Of a DNA stretch of 41,243 nt, positions 25,404-33,959 are shown piece after piece. The stretch is from the NCBI GenBank assembly GCA_902492205.1, contig CABUKU010000028.1:1-41243 (forward strand), written 5' to 3'. A model generated the notes under the pieces. The model made no database searches. It was not told the origin of the DNA and worked only from the letters and a program-made list of their open reading frames with translations. How positions within the stretch are numbered: the stretch's first letter is position 1; each line of letters begins with the position of its first letter. The stretch comes from an uncultured Bacteroides sp. Its GTDB lineage: Bacteria; Bacteroidota; Bacteroidia; Bacteroidales; Bacteroidaceae. A program made the translations under genes and the position numbers.

Positions 25404-26711
25404 ATGAAAATGAAGAAAATAGATATTGTAATCGGTTTGTTATTGTGTTCGGTAATGATTCGTGCTCAGGAAAGTAAGTTGCTGGAAGACTATCGTAATA
25501 AAGTTTTGCAATATAATCAGGATGTGATGGCTTCTGAACAAAATATATTGCTGAACAAGGAATTGGAGAAATCGGCGAGAGCTGATTACAAACCTAAACT
25601 CTCTGCCGGTGCAAACTTCAACTACACTGGGGATCCGATGGAGTTGAATCTCAATTTACCTTCTCTGGAAAATCCGGTTTCTTTTAAGGCCAGTGATACA
25701 AAATACGGTGCTTCTCTATCGCTGATACAACCCATTTACATGGGAGGTAAAATTCGCGAGGTATCAAAAATGGCAGAAGAGGAAAGCAGGCTTGCCATGT
25801 ATCAGTCTGCAATGGTAAAGTCCAATGTATGCTATGAAGCCGATTTGCGTTATTGGAATACCGTTGCTTTGGGAGAAATGGCAGACATAACCAAGCAATA
25901 TTATTCTGCAGTCGAAGAATTGGTTAAAATTGTACGTGAGCGCGTGGAAGTGGAGTTAGTAGACCGGAATGATCTGCTGATGGCAGAAGTGAAACTTAAC
26001 GAAGCCAGTTATCAAAGAATGCAAACACAGAATAATTATGAAGTGGCACGCCTTTCGCTTAATTCATTTGCCGGTGTTTCTTTTGATAGCGAAATGAGAA
26101 TAGATACAGCCATACCGAATACTTTATCGGTGAAAGAACTTGTTGTGTATATGGAGAATGCTCCCTCAAACCGTGCGGAACTAAAGATGGCAGAAAGTAA
26201 AATTTTTATTCAGGAGTCTGCGTTAAAACTAAATGATTCAAAGTTCTTGCCACAGTTTTATATCGGGATTGATGGGAGCTACTCTTCACCGGGATATAAT
26301 TTTAAATCAGATCTTGATCCTAATTATGCCGTATATGCCAAACTTAGTGTTCCGCTTTTTGAGTGGGGAAAAAGAAAGAATGAGAAGCAGGCATCACGTT
26401 ATCGGGTAGGTATGGCAAAAGAAAACTATGGTAAGATAAATGATAACATTAATCTGGAGATAAATTCTGCATATTATTCATACAGTCAGGCAGCAGAGAG
26501 GGTGACTTTGACCGAGAGTTCTTTGAAAAAAGCCAAAGAGAATGAAAACATGGCTTTTGACAGATATAAAGAAGGAAAAATTTCGATAGCCGAAGTGCTT
26601 GATGCACAAATTTACTATCAAACAGCAGAAATAAATCATGTACAATCTCGCTTAAATGCTCAGGCAGCCCGTTCGGAATTTATCAGGGCCTTAGGCATAT
26701 ATCAGTTTTAA
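25404..26711 (+). CDS. TolC-family outer-membrane efflux channel
   Basis: This 435-residue protein has a signal peptide ending near MIRAQ. The mature chain consists of two repeats of long coiled-coil helices and beta-strand pairs, as in TolC: the first with RADYKPKLSAGANFNYTG, the second with DSKFLPQFYIGIDGSYSS. It also has the usual ending DRYKEGKISIAEVLDAQIYY. It forms the trimeric exit duct for the pump and adaptor encoded immediately upstream. The start MKMKK was chosen because it gives a normal positively charged signal; a second ATG two codons later is equally possible. Confidence 0.92.
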   Translation: MKMKKIDIVIGLLLCSVMIRAQESKLLEDYRNKVLQYNQDVMASEQNILLNKELEKSARADYKPKLSAGANFNYTGDPMELNLNLPSLENPVSFKASDTKYGASLSLIQPIYMGGKIREVSKMAEEESRLAMYQSAMVKSNVCYEADLRYWNTVALGEMADITKQYYSAVEELVKIVRERVEVELVDRNDLLMAEVKLNEASYQRMQTQNNYEVARLSLNSFAGVSFDSEMRIDTAIPNTLSVKELVVYMENAPSNRAELKMAESKIFIQESALKLNDSKFLPQFYIGIDGSYSSPGYNFKSDLDPNYAVYAKLSVPLFEWGKRKNEKQASRYRVGMAKENYGKINDNINLEINSAYYSYSQAAERVTLTESSLKKAKENENMAFDRYKEGKISIAEVLDAQIYYQTAEINHVQSRLNAQAARSEFIRALGIYQF

Positions 26712-26743
26712 ATTATATCTTTGTGATATGTGAATTTGAGGTC

Positions 26744-27787
26744 ATGAAGTTAATTCGTAACAAATATAGTCAACTGTTTAATATTCTGCTTTATAGTGGG
26801 ATGGGATGTTTTTCATACCTTTTCCTTGTTATATACACAGAATTACCGAGAGTTAATGCCAGTCTCACGTCTCCTTGGGCATTTCTTTATGTGGTATTGG
26901 TATTTAATGGAATCGGAGTTTGCCTGATGAAGATTAACGAATGGCTGAAAAATGATTATATATACCTGTCGGCAAAACGAAGACAAATGCTTGTTTACGG
27001 AATTGGTATAGCTATTTTTCTGTTTTTAATTAATTATTTGTTGTTACTCATTGTCAAGTGGCTGATAGATGTACCCGATCCTTGGTATGTAAAGCCTTCG
27101 GGGATAAGGATGCTGGTTGTAATCTGGTTGGTGGAAATGGTTGTGGTAAGCCTTGCCATGGTGAATAATTTCTATCGTCATATTATTGTGTTGTATAAAC
27201 GAAATTCCCGGCTTGAAGAAAATTCAATGAAAGCACGTTATGTAGCTTTGCAAAGCCAGTTAAATCCTCATTTTCTGTTTAATAGTCTGAATACTCTGAT
27301 TTCTGAAATACGATACAGTCCTGTTAATGCGGAATTATTTACTCAGCATTTATCTGATGTTTACCGTTATATATTGCAATGTCAGGAACAGCGGCTTGTA
27401 TCATTACGTTCCGAACTCGTTTTCCTTGATTCATATTTATTTCTTCATAAAGTAAGATTAGGTAATTGTATTTGTTTAGATAATCAGGTGGAAAAGATGT
27501 TGTGGGAAATGAAGGTTCCTCCTTTGACACTCCAATTACTTGCTGAGAATATTATCAAGCATAATGCTATTAATTGCAAATGTCCAATGACTGTTTTTCT
27601 ATTGCACGATAAGGAAAAAAATATGTTAGTGATGAAGAATGAAATTAGACTGAAGAAAAATGCGGTGCCGTCGGGTAGGGGACTTAAAAACCTTTCCGAA
27701 CGTTATCATTTACTTTGTAATAAGGATATTGTTGTGATAAATGACGGGACTACTTTTACTGTAAAAATACCGTTACTCTATGAATAA
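26744..27787 (+). CDS. LytS/YehU-type sensor histidine kinase
   Basis: A GTG at 26723 is in frame, but ATG at 26744 is more natural and gives 347 residues. There are four hydrophobic helices in residues 10-155 and a His_kinase domain with LQSQLNPHFLFNSLNTL (phospho-His176). The ATPase domain is short, with LLAENIIKHNAI as N box and GRGLKNLSERY as the G box. It senses something at or in the membrane and phosphorylates the LytTR regulator encoded next, which overlaps it by 8 bp. A TATCTTTG box at 26716-26723 could give separate expression. Its place at the end of the RND operon suggests it monitors pump substrates or membrane stress. Confidence 0.9.
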   Translation: MKLIRNKYSQLFNILLYSGMGCFSYLFLVIYTELPRVNASLTSPWAFLYVVLVFNGIGVCLMKINEWLKNDYIYLSAKRRQMLVYGIGIAIFLFLINYLLLLIVKWLIDVPDPWYVKPSGIRMLVVIWLVEMVVVSLAMVNNFYRHIIVLYKRNSRLEENSMKARYVALQSQLNPHFLFNSLNTLISEIRYSPVNAELFTQHLSDVYRYILQCQEQRLVSLRSELVFLDSYLFLHKVRLGNCICLDNQVEKMLWEMKVPPLTLQLLAENIIKHNAINCKCPMTVFLLHDKEKNMLVMKNEIRLKKNAVPSGRGLKNLSERYHLLCNKDIVVINDGTTFTVKIPLLYE

Positions 27788-28559
27788 GATAAAGGCTGTA
27801 ATTATAGAAGATGAGATACCTGCTGCACGATTGCTGCATCAAATGTTGGTATCACTTCGTCCTGATTGGGAAATAATAACTTTGCCCGGAAGTATAGAGG
27901 AATCGGTTGAATGGTTTGCCAATAATCCTCATCCGGACATTTTGTTTTTAGACATCCAGTTGACAGATGGTAATTCTTTTCTGTTTATAGAACAGGCAAA
28001 GCCGAAAAGTATGATTGTTTTTACCACGGCTTATGATGAATATGCCGTACAGGCGTTTGCCGTAAATAGTATTGATTACTTATTAAAACCTATTCACGAG
28101 GAACGGTTGGTTGATACATTGTTTCGTTTTGAATCTCTCACAACAAAATATTTTCAGGAGTTCAATGAGCAAAATGAGTTATTGGGTGTGCTAAAAAGTT
28201 TATCAGTTCCGGCAAAGAAATATCGCACCCGCTTTCTTATTTCTGGCAATGATAAATTATTTACTTTGAAGGTGAGTGATATTGCTTATTTCTATTTTGA
28301 GAATAAGATAACTTTTGCAATTACATATCAAAGTAAAGAGTATATGATAGATTTTTCTTTGGATAAATTATGCGAGCAATTAGATCCGGATGTGTTTTTC
28401 CGTGCTAATCGTCAGATGATATTAAGTATAGATTCTATCCAACGTATTGAACCTTATTTTCTTGGTAAGGCTATCGTTCAGGTTGTTCCGGCTTTTAAGG
28501 ATAAAATTATAATCAGTAAAGAAAAGATTTCTTCTTTTAAGTTGTGGCTGAACTATTGA
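27780..28559 (+). CDS. LytTR-family response regulator
   Basis: The product has 259 residues. The receiver domain (1-125) has acidic residues E10/D11, phospho-Asp58 in ILFLDIQLTDGNSF, and the switch Lys in SIDYLLKPI. The C-terminal LytTR DNA-binding domain (about 155-259) includes DIAYFYFENKITFAI and FFRANRQMILSIDSI. LytTR proteins bind pairs of short direct repeats 21-22 bp apart, and a pair with that pitch lies upstream of the pump operon, so autoregulated control of efflux is likely. Two terminator hairpins follow the gene. Confidence 0.93.
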   Translation: MNKIKAVIIEDEIPAARLLHQMLVSLRPDWEIITLPGSIEESVEWFANNPHPDILFLDIQLTDGNSFLFIEQAKPKSMIVFTTAYDEYAVQAFAVNSIDYLLKPIHEERLVDTLFRFESLTTKYFQEFNEQNELLGVLKSLSVPAKKYRTRFLISGNDKLFTLKVSDIAYFYFENKITFAITYQSKEYMIDFSLDKLCEQLDPDVFFRANRQMILSIDSIQRIEPYFLGKAIVQVVPAFKDKIIISKEKISSFKLWLNY

Positions 28560-28564
28560 TAAAA

Positions 28565-28602
28565 AAACGACCTTGCGTTGCACTCAAAACGTAAGGTCGT
28601 TT
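28565..28602 (+). terminator. Terminator at the end of the RND-LytTR operon
   Basis: There is a 15 bp stem (28565-28579 with 28588-28602) with one G-T pair. The arms are AAACGACCTTGCGTT and AACGTAAGGTCGTTT. It lies 5 bp after the regulator stop. Confidence 0.8.
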
Positions 28603-28604
28603 GT

Positions 28605-28648
28605 AAAAAACGTCCCATCATTTACATTGAAACAACGGGACGTTTTTT
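28605..28648. terminator. Bidirectional terminator between convergent operons
   Basis: AAAAAACGTCCC (28605-28616) pairs perfectly with GGGACGTTTTTT (28637-28648) around a 20 nt loop. It has a T-run on both strands, so it serves the RND operon from the left and the fused oxidoreductase gene from the right. Confidence 0.85.
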
Positions 28649-28667
28649 ATTACTATCTAAGTAAGTT

Positions 28668-30956
28668 TTACTTTTTTAATTGCTCATTCATGGCTGCCGC
28701 TGCCTTGCGTCCGTCGCCCATAGCGAGAATTACGGTTGCACCACCGCGAACAATATCACCTCCTGCATAAATCATAGGAATAGAAGACTGCATATTGTCA
28801 TCTACTGCAATCGTTCCTTTTCTACCCATTTCCAATCCTTTGATAGAACTTGGTACAATAGGATTGGGAGATACACCTACGCTGACAATAGCAAGGTCGA
28901 TGTCGATAGTTTCGGTAGCTCCCGGTATTGCTACGGGGCTGCGGCGACCTGAAGCATCCGGTTCTCCAAGTTCCATCTTTTGCAGAATAACCTGTTTTAC
29001 ACGCCCTTTTTCATCGGCAAGGTATTCGATAGGATTATGTAAAGTAAGGAATTCGATTCCTTCTTCTTTGGCATGCTTCACTTCTTCGATACGGGCAGGC
29101 ATTTCTTCTTCGGAACGACGGTAGATAATCATGGCACGTTCTGCACCCAGACGTTTAGCGGTACGTACAGAGTCCATAGCTGTGTTGCCACCTCCGATAA
29201 CAGCAACGTTCTTTCCAAAAGCAACCGGGGTGTCAGAGTCGGGATTGGCTGCATCCATCAGGTTCACACGGGTAAGATACTCGTTAGATGACATGATATT
29301 GATAGAGTTTTCACCCGGTATGTTCATAAAGTTAGGAAGTCCTGCTCCTGATGCAACAAATACGCCTTTGAATCCTTCTGCTTTTAAGTCTTCTACACTG
29401 ATTGTTTTACCTACGATACAGTCTTTAATGAATGTAACACCCATCTTTGCAAGATTCTCAATTTCTACATCGACTATCTTGTTTGGCAAACGGAATTCAG
29501 GAATACCATATTTCAATACACCTCCGATTTCATGCAGGGCTTCGAATACAGTAACATCGTAACCATACTTAACCATATCTCCTGCAAACGAAAGTCCGGC
29601 AGGTCCCGAACCGATAACGGCTATTTTAATTCCGTTTTTCTCGGCAATCTCAGGAACGGAAATTTGACCGCTTTCACGTTCGTAGTCTGCTGCAAAACGC
29701 TCCAAGTAACCGATGGCAACAGCCTCTTTACCCATTTTCAAGTGGATGCATTTTGATTCACATTGTTTCTCCTGTGGGCATACACGTCCGCAAACAGCAG
29801 GAAGCGCACTGGTTTCTTTCAGTACTTTGGCAGCCTCGAGTAGTTCTCCGCGTTCTATGTTCTTAATGAATGAAGGTATGTTAATACCTACGGGACAACC
29901 TTCCATACAAGATGGGTTGGCACAGTCAAGACAACGTTTTGCTTCTGTCATAGCTTGCTCTTTGGTAAGTCCCTGATTTACTTCTTCATTGCGTATATGT
30001 GAACGATATTCGGCATCGAGTTCATTCATGTGTACCCTCGAAATAGATGTACGCTCTTTTGCTTTGATACTTTTACGCAGTTCTTCACGCCAAGGAGCAT
30101 TGCGGTCTGCAAGGCTCTTTGTTGCTTCACATACTTGTGGATGATCGAGTTTATGTATTTCTTGTTGTTCCACTTCCTTGAATGCACCCATGCGCTTCAA
30201 CATTTCGTCGAAGTCTACTTGGTGTCCGTCAAATTCGGGACCGTCTACACAAACGAATTTTGTTTTTCCTCCTACGGTGATACGACATGCGCCACACATA
30301 CCTGTTCCGTCTACCATAATGGTGTTGAGCGAAACATCTGTTGGAATTTCATATTTTTTGGTCAGCAAACACACAAATTTCATCATGATTGCAGGACCGA
30401 TGGCGAAACATTTATCAACTTTTTCGCGTTTGATTACTTCTTCCACACCTTCGGTCACCAATCCTTTCCGCCCATAAGAACCATCATCAGTCATGATGAT
30501 AACTTCGTCCGAGCTTTCGCGCATTTCTTTTTCAAGGATAATCAGGTCTTTATTTCTTCCGGCAAGTACGGTGATTACGCGATTTCCTGCTGCTTTCAAG
30601 GCTTGAACGATAGGGAGCATCGGAGCTACACCTACACCACCTCCGGCGCAAACCACAGTCCCGAAGTTTTCAATATGGGTAGCTTGTCCCAATGGACCTA
30701 CCACGTCTGTTATATAATCTCCAACTTTCAGTTGACAAAGCTTGGTAGATGAGAGTCCCACTTCTTGTACAACCAATGTAATGGTTCCTTTTTGTGTATC
30801 GGCTGCTGCGATGGTTAACGGCATACGTTCCCCTTTTTCTCCTACACGCACAATAACAAAATGCCCTGCTTTACGTGAACGGGCAATTAAAGGTGCTTCT
30901 ATCTCTAACTTGAATACTTTTTCAGAAAAGTGTTCTTTAGATATAATTTTATTCAT
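28668..30956 (-). CDS. Fused NfnA/NfnB-like (FNR + GltD) NAD(P)H-ferredoxin oxidoreductase
   Basis: The 762 residues join two enzymes. Residues 1-260 are a ferredoxin-NADP reductase-like module with FAD-binding RMPLTIA, NAD-binding AGGGVGVAPM and a [2Fe-2S] site (D216, C221, C224, C236 in MVDGTGMCGACRI). Residues 310-762 are GltD-like: eight cysteines for two [4Fe-4S] clusters (C342, C345, C350, C354, C389, C393, C399, C403), then FAD and NADPH folds at GSGPAGLSFAG and GGGNTAMDS. Usual automatic names (DHODH subunit plus glutamate synthase) are misleading. The domain pair is that of NfnAB/SudAB, which couples NADH, NADPH and ferredoxin by electron bifurcation. That activity is inferred. A good promoter precedes it. 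Confidence 0.88.
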   Translation of the reverse strand: MNKIISKEHFSEKVFKLEIEAPLIARSRKAGHFVIVRVGEKGERMPLTIAAADTQKGTITLVVQEVGLSSTKLCQLKVGDYITDVVGPLGQATHIENFGTVVCAGGGVGVAPMLPIVQALKAAGNRVITVLAGRNKDLIILEKEMRESSDEVIIMTDDGSYGRKGLVTEGVEEVIKREKVDKCFAIGPAIMMKFVCLLTKKYEIPTDVSLNTIMVDGTGMCGACRITVGGKTKFVCVDGPEFDGHQVDFDEMLKRMGAFKEVEQQEIHKLDHPQVCEATKSLADRNAPWREELRKSIKAKERTSISRVHMNELDAEYRSHIRNEEVNQGLTKEQAMTEAKRCLDCANPSCMEGCPVGINIPSFIKNIERGELLEAAKVLKETSALPAVCGRVCPQEKQCESKCIHLKMGKEAVAIGYLERFAADYERESGQISVPEIAEKNGIKIAVIGSGPAGLSFAGDMVKYGYDVTVFEALHEIGGVLKYGIPEFRLPNKIVDVEIENLAKMGVTFIKDCIVGKTISVEDLKAEGFKGVFVASGAGLPNFMNIPGENSINIMSSNEYLTRVNLMDAANPDSDTPVAFGKNVAVIGGGNTAMDSVRTAKRLGAERAMIIYRRSEEEMPARIEEVKHAKEEGIEFLTLHNPIEYLADEKGRVKQVILQKMELGEPDASGRRSPVAIPGATETIDIDLAIVSVGVSPNPIVPSSIKGLEMGRKGTIAVDDNMQSSIPMIYAGGDIVRGGATVILAMGDGRKAAAAMNEQLKK

Positions 30957-31020
30957 ATTAAGTAAAATGTATTATAATTGTCGCCTTGTTGCTTTCATAT
31001 TGATAATTAACATATCTCCG

Positions 31021-31051
31021 CAAAGGTAATCGTATTATGATGGATTACAAA
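31021..31051 (-). promoter_or_regulatory. Promoter of the fused NfnAB-like gene
   Basis: On the minus strand TTTG (31051-31048), a 19 nt spacer and TACCTTTG (31028-31021) match the Bacteroidota consensus fully. The predicted start near 31014 gives a leader of about 58 nt. Confidence 0.75.
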
Positions 31052-31246
31052 ATAATACCGGTATTATTTCCATAAACTAAGACGTACACCCCGGTAATGA
31101 ACCAAGATGCACGCCTATAAACTAAAAAAACACGTATTATATTATTATGAAAGTCAGTAGAGGTACTTATGATTAATCATTATTTCAGACACACAATTGA
31201 AAAACTTTATATCATAAGTGTTACTCTTCATCAATTTCATAAAAAT

Positions 31247-31267
31247 TATCTTTGCGCTGTCACAGCG
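31247..31267 (+). promoter_or_regulatory. Orphan -7 box with start-site palindrome
   Basis: TATCTTTG (31247-31254) is followed directly by CGCTGTCACAGCG. No matching -33 box or downstream gene on this strand was found. It could start an RNA antisense to the small secreted-protein gene. Confidence 0.25.
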
Positions 31268-31389
31268 AAAAGTTAATATCTTTAAGAAGTAATTTTTTGA
31301 TTAGAATGGAAATGAATACACTAAGCCATGCCTATATCTTTAAATATGATATATGCAATGCTACGGTATGGGGTGAAAATAAAAAAAGG

Positions 31390-31806
31390 CTAAATCAGAA
31401 TATGTTTATACAAGTAGACATAGTTTTGACCTGTAAACCTGTTGAAGCTGTTGTTGGAATCAAATCTTTTGCTCTTTTCATGAATAGCTTGCGCTTCAAG
31501 TGTGCATAATGCCTGAAAAATAGCTGATAGCTTAAATGACTTATTCAGATAACCTCCACGATAAGAAGTATTGGAGGGCAAAAGAGCATCGTTGATGAAT
31601 TGTTCGGTTGCATGAAGTCCGGAAAGATTTTCATCATCCGTGCAAAGTTTCTTGTAGTTGCTGTTTATGGTTCCTTCCTGTTTGGATATGTGAGCTATTG
31701 AAGTAACATTTTCCAAAGGAAGTGTTACTTGTGCCATTGCTTTTGTCTGGTTTACTCCTACAACAATTACTGCACAGAATAATATGAACTTCAATATCTT
31801 TACCAT
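31390..31806 (-). CDS. Small secreted hypothetical protein
   Basis: The product has 138 residues with a clear signal peptide (MVKILKFILFCAVIVVGV...AMAQ) and no lipobox, so it should be periplasmic or exported. The mature part has two cysteines (in KLCTDDENL and ALCTLEAQA), which might form a disulfide, and ends with a Tyr-rich tail. I recognise no family. Genes on both sides run on the same strand but with their own promoter or terminator, so it appears to be monocistronic. The signal peptide is the main reason to prefer this frame over overlapping frames on the other strand. Confidence 0.6.
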   Translation of the reverse strand: MVKILKFILFCAVIVVGVNQTKAMAQVTLPLENVTSIAHISKQEGTINSNYKKLCTDDENLSGLHATEQFINDALLPSNTSYRGGYLNKSFKLSAIFQALCTLEAQAIHEKSKRFDSNNSFNRFTGQNYVYLYKHILI

Positions 31807-31933
31807 TTCGATTGCAATTATAATGATAAAAATGTGAATGGTGTGATTTTGTTGACTTAATTTAAACGTTATTTTTATAATCCTGTTTCAGAGGTCTTGA
31901 AACGCCGGTTTGTAATTTTATGAAAGGAACTTT

Positions 31934-31986
31934 TATAAAAACAAAAGACGACAGGAAGTTGAATCCTGTCGTCTTTTGTTTTTATA
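31934..31986 (-). terminator. Terminator after serS
   Basis: There is a perfect 23 bp stem (31934-31956 with 31964-31986) with a 7 nt loop, including ACAAAAGACGACAGGA in one arm. T-runs lie on both strands. It begins 17 bp past the serS stop. Confidence 0.92.
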
Positions 31987-32002
31987 TTGTAGAATCTCTG
32001 TT

Positions 32003-33277
32003 TTAATCGATTATATCGAAACCGCAGTAAGGAACTAGTGCTTTTGGAATTCTGATGCCTTCGGGTGTCTGGTTGTTTTCAAGTAGTGCAGCAACGATGC
32101 GCGGTAAAGCAAGTGCAGAACCATTTAATGTGTGGCAAAGTTCGGTTTTCTTATCTGCATTGCGGTAACGGCACTTCAAACGATTTGCCTGATAATTGTC
32201 AAAGTTAGAAACGGAACTTACTTCCAACCAACGTTTCTGTGCTTCAGAATATACTTCAAAATCAAAACAAAGAGCCGAAGTAAAACTCATGTCACCACCA
32301 CAAAGACGGAGAATACGGTAAGGTAATTCAAGCTTTTGAAGCAATCCTTCCACATGATCTAGCATTTCTTTGTGTGATTCTTTAGAGTGCTCGGGTTTGT
32401 CAATGCGAACCAATTCCACTTTAGAGAATTCATGCAAACGGTTTAATCCACGCACATCTTTACCATAGGAACCTGCTTCACGACGGAAACATTGTGTATA
32501 TGCACAGTTCTTGATAGGCAATTGCTTTTCATCCAGAATTACATCACGGTAGATGTTTGTTACAGGAACTTCTGCTGTCGGGATTAAATAAAGATCGTCC
32601 ACCTCACAATGATACATTTGTCCTTCTTTATCGGGAAGCTGACCTGTTCCATAGCCTGATGCTGCATTGACAACAGTGGGAGGCATAATTTCCATATAGC
32701 CCGATTTACGTGCTTCATCAAGAAAGAAGTTGATTAATGCACGTTGTAATTGTGCACCTTTTCCTTTATATACAGGGAAACCTGCTCCGGTGATTTTCAC
32801 ACCGAGGTCAAAGTCTATCAAGTCATATTTCTTTGTTAATTCCCAATGAGGGAGAGCGTCTTTGGGAAGTTCGGTTTCCATTCCGCCCATCTTTTCCACC
32901 ACATTGTCCTCTGCACTTGTTCCTTCGGGAACTTCATCATAAGGAATGTTAGGAATAGTGTAAAGCACCTCTTGAAGATCTGCAATCGCTTGATCCATTT
33001 CTGCTTGCAGGGCTTTGTTGCCCTCTTTCATATCGCTTACTTTGCTGCGCGCTGCTTCTGCTTCATCTTTCTTTCCTTCTTTCATCAACTGTCCGATGGT
33101 TTTCGAGATAGAGTTTACTTCTGCGAGGTTTTTATCTAATTGGTTTTGTGCATTTCTTCTTTTCTTATCCAGTTCCAGCACTTTATCAATAGCTTCTTTT
33201 GCTCCATTGAAGTGCTTCTTTTCCAGTCCGCGGATTACTTCGTCGGTCTTTTCTGTGATTACTTTAATTGTAAGCAT
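32003..33277 (-). CDS. serS: Seryl-tRNA synthetase
   Basis: The product has 424 residues. The N-terminal coiled-coil arm (about 1-110) grips the long variable arm of tRNA-Ser. The class II catalytic core follows, with motif 2 in CFRREAGSYGKDVRGLNRLH and motif 3 in TLNGSALALPRIVAALLE. The frame is open to an ATG at 33316, but that codon overlaps the -7 box. ATG at 33277 (MLTIKVITE) matches the usual SerS start and leaves a leader of about 32 nt. It is housekeeping and divergent from the PnuC-type gene. Confidence 0.97.
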   Translation of the reverse strand: MLTIKVITEKTDEVIRGLEKKHFNGAKEAIDKVLELDKKRRNAQNQLDKNLAEVNSISKTIGQLMKEGKKDEAEAARSKVSDMKEGNKALQAEMDQAIADLQEVLYTIPNIPYDEVPEGTSAEDNVVEKMGGMETELPKDALPHWELTKKYDLIDFDLGVKITGAGFPVYKGKGAQLQRALINFFLDEARKSGYMEIMPPTVVNAASGYGTGQLPDKEGQMYHCEVDDLYLIPTAEVPVTNIYRDVILDEKQLPIKNCAYTQCFRREAGSYGKDVRGLNRLHEFSKVELVRIDKPEHSKESHKEMLDHVEGLLQKLELPYRILRLCGGDMSFTSALCFDFEVYSEAQKRWLEVSSVSNFDNYQANRLKCRYRNADKKTELCHTLNGSALALPRIVAALLENNQTPEGIRIPKALVPYCGFDIID

Positions 33278-33315
33278 GTCTTTATAAAGTTTTATGAGTA
33301 TCTTTTTATGAGGCA

Positions 33316-33323
33316 CAAAGATA
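33316..33323 (-). promoter_or_regulatory. -7 box for serS
   Basis: The minus strand reads TATCTTTG, an exact TAnnTTTG match 39 bp before the serS ATG. The -33 box is not evident. Its position decides the start codon, since the upstream in-frame ATG would lie at or before the transcription start. Confidence 0.5.
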
Positions 33324-33365
33324 GGTAAAATTCATATAAGATGTGATTTCTCTGCTTATAATCTT

Positions 33366-33373
33366 TATCTTTG
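33366..33373 (+). promoter_or_regulatory. -7 box for the PnuC/TPK operon
   Basis: TATCTTTG matches the consensus and lies 22 bp before the ATG, giving a leader too short for a TPP riboswitch. No clear -33 box is visible. Confidence 0.45.
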
Positions 33374-33394
33374 CGGGATTAATTTGATGTTTGT

Positions 33395-33958
33395 ATGAAT
33401 TATCTTGAGATAGTCGGTGTGTTGCTTGGTTTGCTTTATCTGTGGCTTGAATATAAGGTAAGCATCTGGTTGTGGGCTGTGGGAATTATCATGCCTGCGG
33501 TTTATATTGTTATTTATTATGAAGCAGGTTTGTATGCCGACTCCGGGATTAACGCCTATTATCTTCTGGCAGGCGTTTATGGTTGGATAATGTGGTTGCG
33601 TCATGCTTCTGCTGCTAAAGAGAGAAAGATTGTTCATACTCCCGTGAAGTTGATTGTTCCGATGGCGGCAGCATTTATGGCTTTATTGCTCATTATAGCT
33701 TGGGTGTTGATTCGCTTCACGGATAGCACTGTTCCGTGGTTGGATAGCTTTACTACTGCACTCAGTTTTGTGGCTATGTGGATGCTTGCTTATAAATATT
33801 TGGAACAATGGCTTGTGTGGCTTGTTGTAGATGTGGTGTCCTGCGGATTATATGTTTATAAAGGACTCGATTATACTGCTGTGCTCTATGGGCTTTATGC
33901 TATCATAGCATTCTTTGGTTATTTGAAATGGAAACGAATAATGAAAACCGATAATTAA
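33395..33958 (+). CDS. PnuC-family vitamin transporter (probably thiamine, PnuT-type)
   Basis: This 187-residue protein has about seven membrane helices and the PnuC pattern: WLEYKVSIWLWAVGIIMPAV, ADSGINAYYLLAGVYGW, and a terminal helix with GLYAIIAFFGYLKWKR. PnuC proteins are facilitators that depend on intracellular phosphorylation to trap the vitamin. The next gene, 1 bp downstream, is thiamine pyrophosphokinase, so thiamine (PnuT) is a more likely substrate than nicotinamide riboside. The family is secure; the substrate is inferred from context. Confidence 0.9.
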   Translation: MNYLEIVGVLLGLLYLWLEYKVSIWLWAVGIIMPAVYIVIYYEAGLYADSGINAYYLLAGVYGWIMWLRHASAAKERKIVHTPVKLIVPMAAAFMALLLIIAWVLIRFTDSTVPWLDSFTTALSFVAMWMLAYKYLEQWLVWLVVDVVSCGLYVYKGLDYTAVLYGLYAIIAFFGYLKWKRIMKTDN

Positions 33959-33959
33959 G

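Larger units (their letters stand above)
30957..31389. other. Intergenic region between the fused oxidoreductase and a small secreted protein
   Basis: This 433 bp stretch holds the oxidoreductase promoter at its left end and an isolated plus-strand TATCTTTG box at 31247-31254. A small palindrome, CGCTGTCACAGCG (31255-31267), lies right at the predicted start site of that box. The remainder is AT-rich. No gene is supported. A plus-strand reading frame from 31306 runs into the antisense of the next gene. Confidence 0.5.

Noticed and set aside
30030..30752. 240-codon plus-strand open frame inside the fused oxidoreductase gene
   Set aside because: It is antisense to a gene with full cofactor motifs, its translation is rich in Phe, His and Cys with no recognisable domain, and no promoter precedes it.
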